64,000 nucleotides of DNA from Calliopsis andreniformis (taxonomy: Eukaryota; Arthropoda; Insecta; Hymenoptera; Andrenidae): contig NC_135067.1 of NCBI RefSeq assembly GCF_051401765.1, forward strand, positions 20,703,501 through 20,767,500, in the 5' to 3' direction. This document shows, one piece after another, positions 63,661 to 64,000 of the stretch. The notes below the pieces were generated by a model. That model was not told where the DNA came from and searched no databases. It was given only the letters and a program-made list of their open reading frames with translations. Position numbers and translations under genes: made by a program. Numbering within the stretch: position 1 is the first letter of the stretch; each line of letters opens with the position of its first letter.

Positions 63661-64000
63661 GGCTCCGTTTCACCCTTCGGGCCCGCCTGCCCTTCCCGCC
63701 TTTGGGTACCCTCTCCTTCCTCGTGCAGTTACGTACCTAACGAGGCCGCGAGATGGATCGGCTCTTCGTCGAGAATGCGCCTTCTTTCTCCTCTCCCTCC
63801 CTCTCTCTCTTCTCTCGTCCCGTCTTCCACCTTCTCCTCCTCCCGTTTTCATCTTCTGTTCCCTCCCTTTCGTCTTCCTCTCATTCTTCTTCCTCGTGTC
63901 CGCGATCGAACAGGAGCAGCGTCCTCCAGGCCAAGTAATTTGTGCGCGAAGACAAAGAATTCCTCCCTTCCTTTCGAACGTCTCTGTCCTCGTCGCCCAG
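63661..64000 (+). other. Pyrimidine-rich block, no gene seen
   Basis: Strongly C/T-biased from about 63660 to 63900, including CCCTCCCTCTCTCTC-type DNA at 63795-63815. The window ends in tcgcccag. Pyrimidine-rich DNA ending in cag could be a splice acceptor for an exon just beyond the window, but this cannot be judged without the following sequence. Confidence 0.5.

Noticed and set aside
1..64000. Transposons (mariner-type ends, LINE or LTR coding), conserved insect microRNAs such as let-7, miR-100, miR-10 and bantam, CRISPR arrays, telomeric TTAGG arrays
   Set aside because: None was seen by eye on either strand. Short or very diverged remnants could be missed without a database search.

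Overview
This 64 kb window reads as nuclear DNA of a eukaryote, and no gene in it can be called with confidence. Reading frames are short on both strands (the longest is about 224 codons, inside a purine-rich tract). CpG is not depleted. GC-rich CpG-dense stretches of 0.5-2 kb alternate with AT-rich stretches. There is no bacterial-style gene packing, no rRNA or tRNA that folds properly, no CRISPR array and no intact transposon. The texture (frequent cgcg, tcga and ttaattaa words, CpG-dense non-coding DNA, short microsatellites) fits an insect, and among insects most resembles Hymenoptera such as bees or ants. That assignment is inference from composition, not from any recognised gene. The window is best taken as intergenic DNA, or the inside of a large intron.

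Layout. 1-4850: mixed GC-rich DNA with a bulged hairpin (2372-2420) and a cluster of G-quadruplex motifs (3228-3309). 4866-6172: two unrelated, strongly decayed tandem repeats, one of 21 bp period and one with a 26 bp core. 6240-12540: CpG-rich DNA with two perfect heat-shock-element dyads side by side (11102-11123). 12540-23380: no gene; weak open frames, a GCC/GCG tract, a hairpin and a (TTC)n run. 23381-24500: a purine/GGA tract followed by a TATA box in a CpG-dense context and a short ATG frame, the one place that looks like a possible promoter. 24500-31580: no gene, but the strongest hairpin in the window (31387-31434) and a cluster of TCGAA palindromes (30441-30463). 31676-31767: an AAATTTC satellite. 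33096-33920: four diverged copies of a TGATTGGACATTGA word at about 330-350 bp spacing, suggesting an old tandem duplication. 36180-36570: a long polypurine tract. 38890-39920: AT-rich. 49425-49590: a decayed repeat of about 17-18 bp. 51100-52760: CpG-rich with overlapping long frames on both strands. 54000-57800: CpG-rich with (GCGT)n and two compact G-quadruplex motifs on opposite strands. 59700-64000: no gene; a hairpin, a palindrome, and pyrimidine-rich DNA at the end.

I cannot describe genes working together, because none is supported. What the window offers is decayed repeats, structured DNA (G-quadruplex motifs, hairpins, palindromes) and a few candidate regulatory sites. I found no evidence of a novel multi-gene system.
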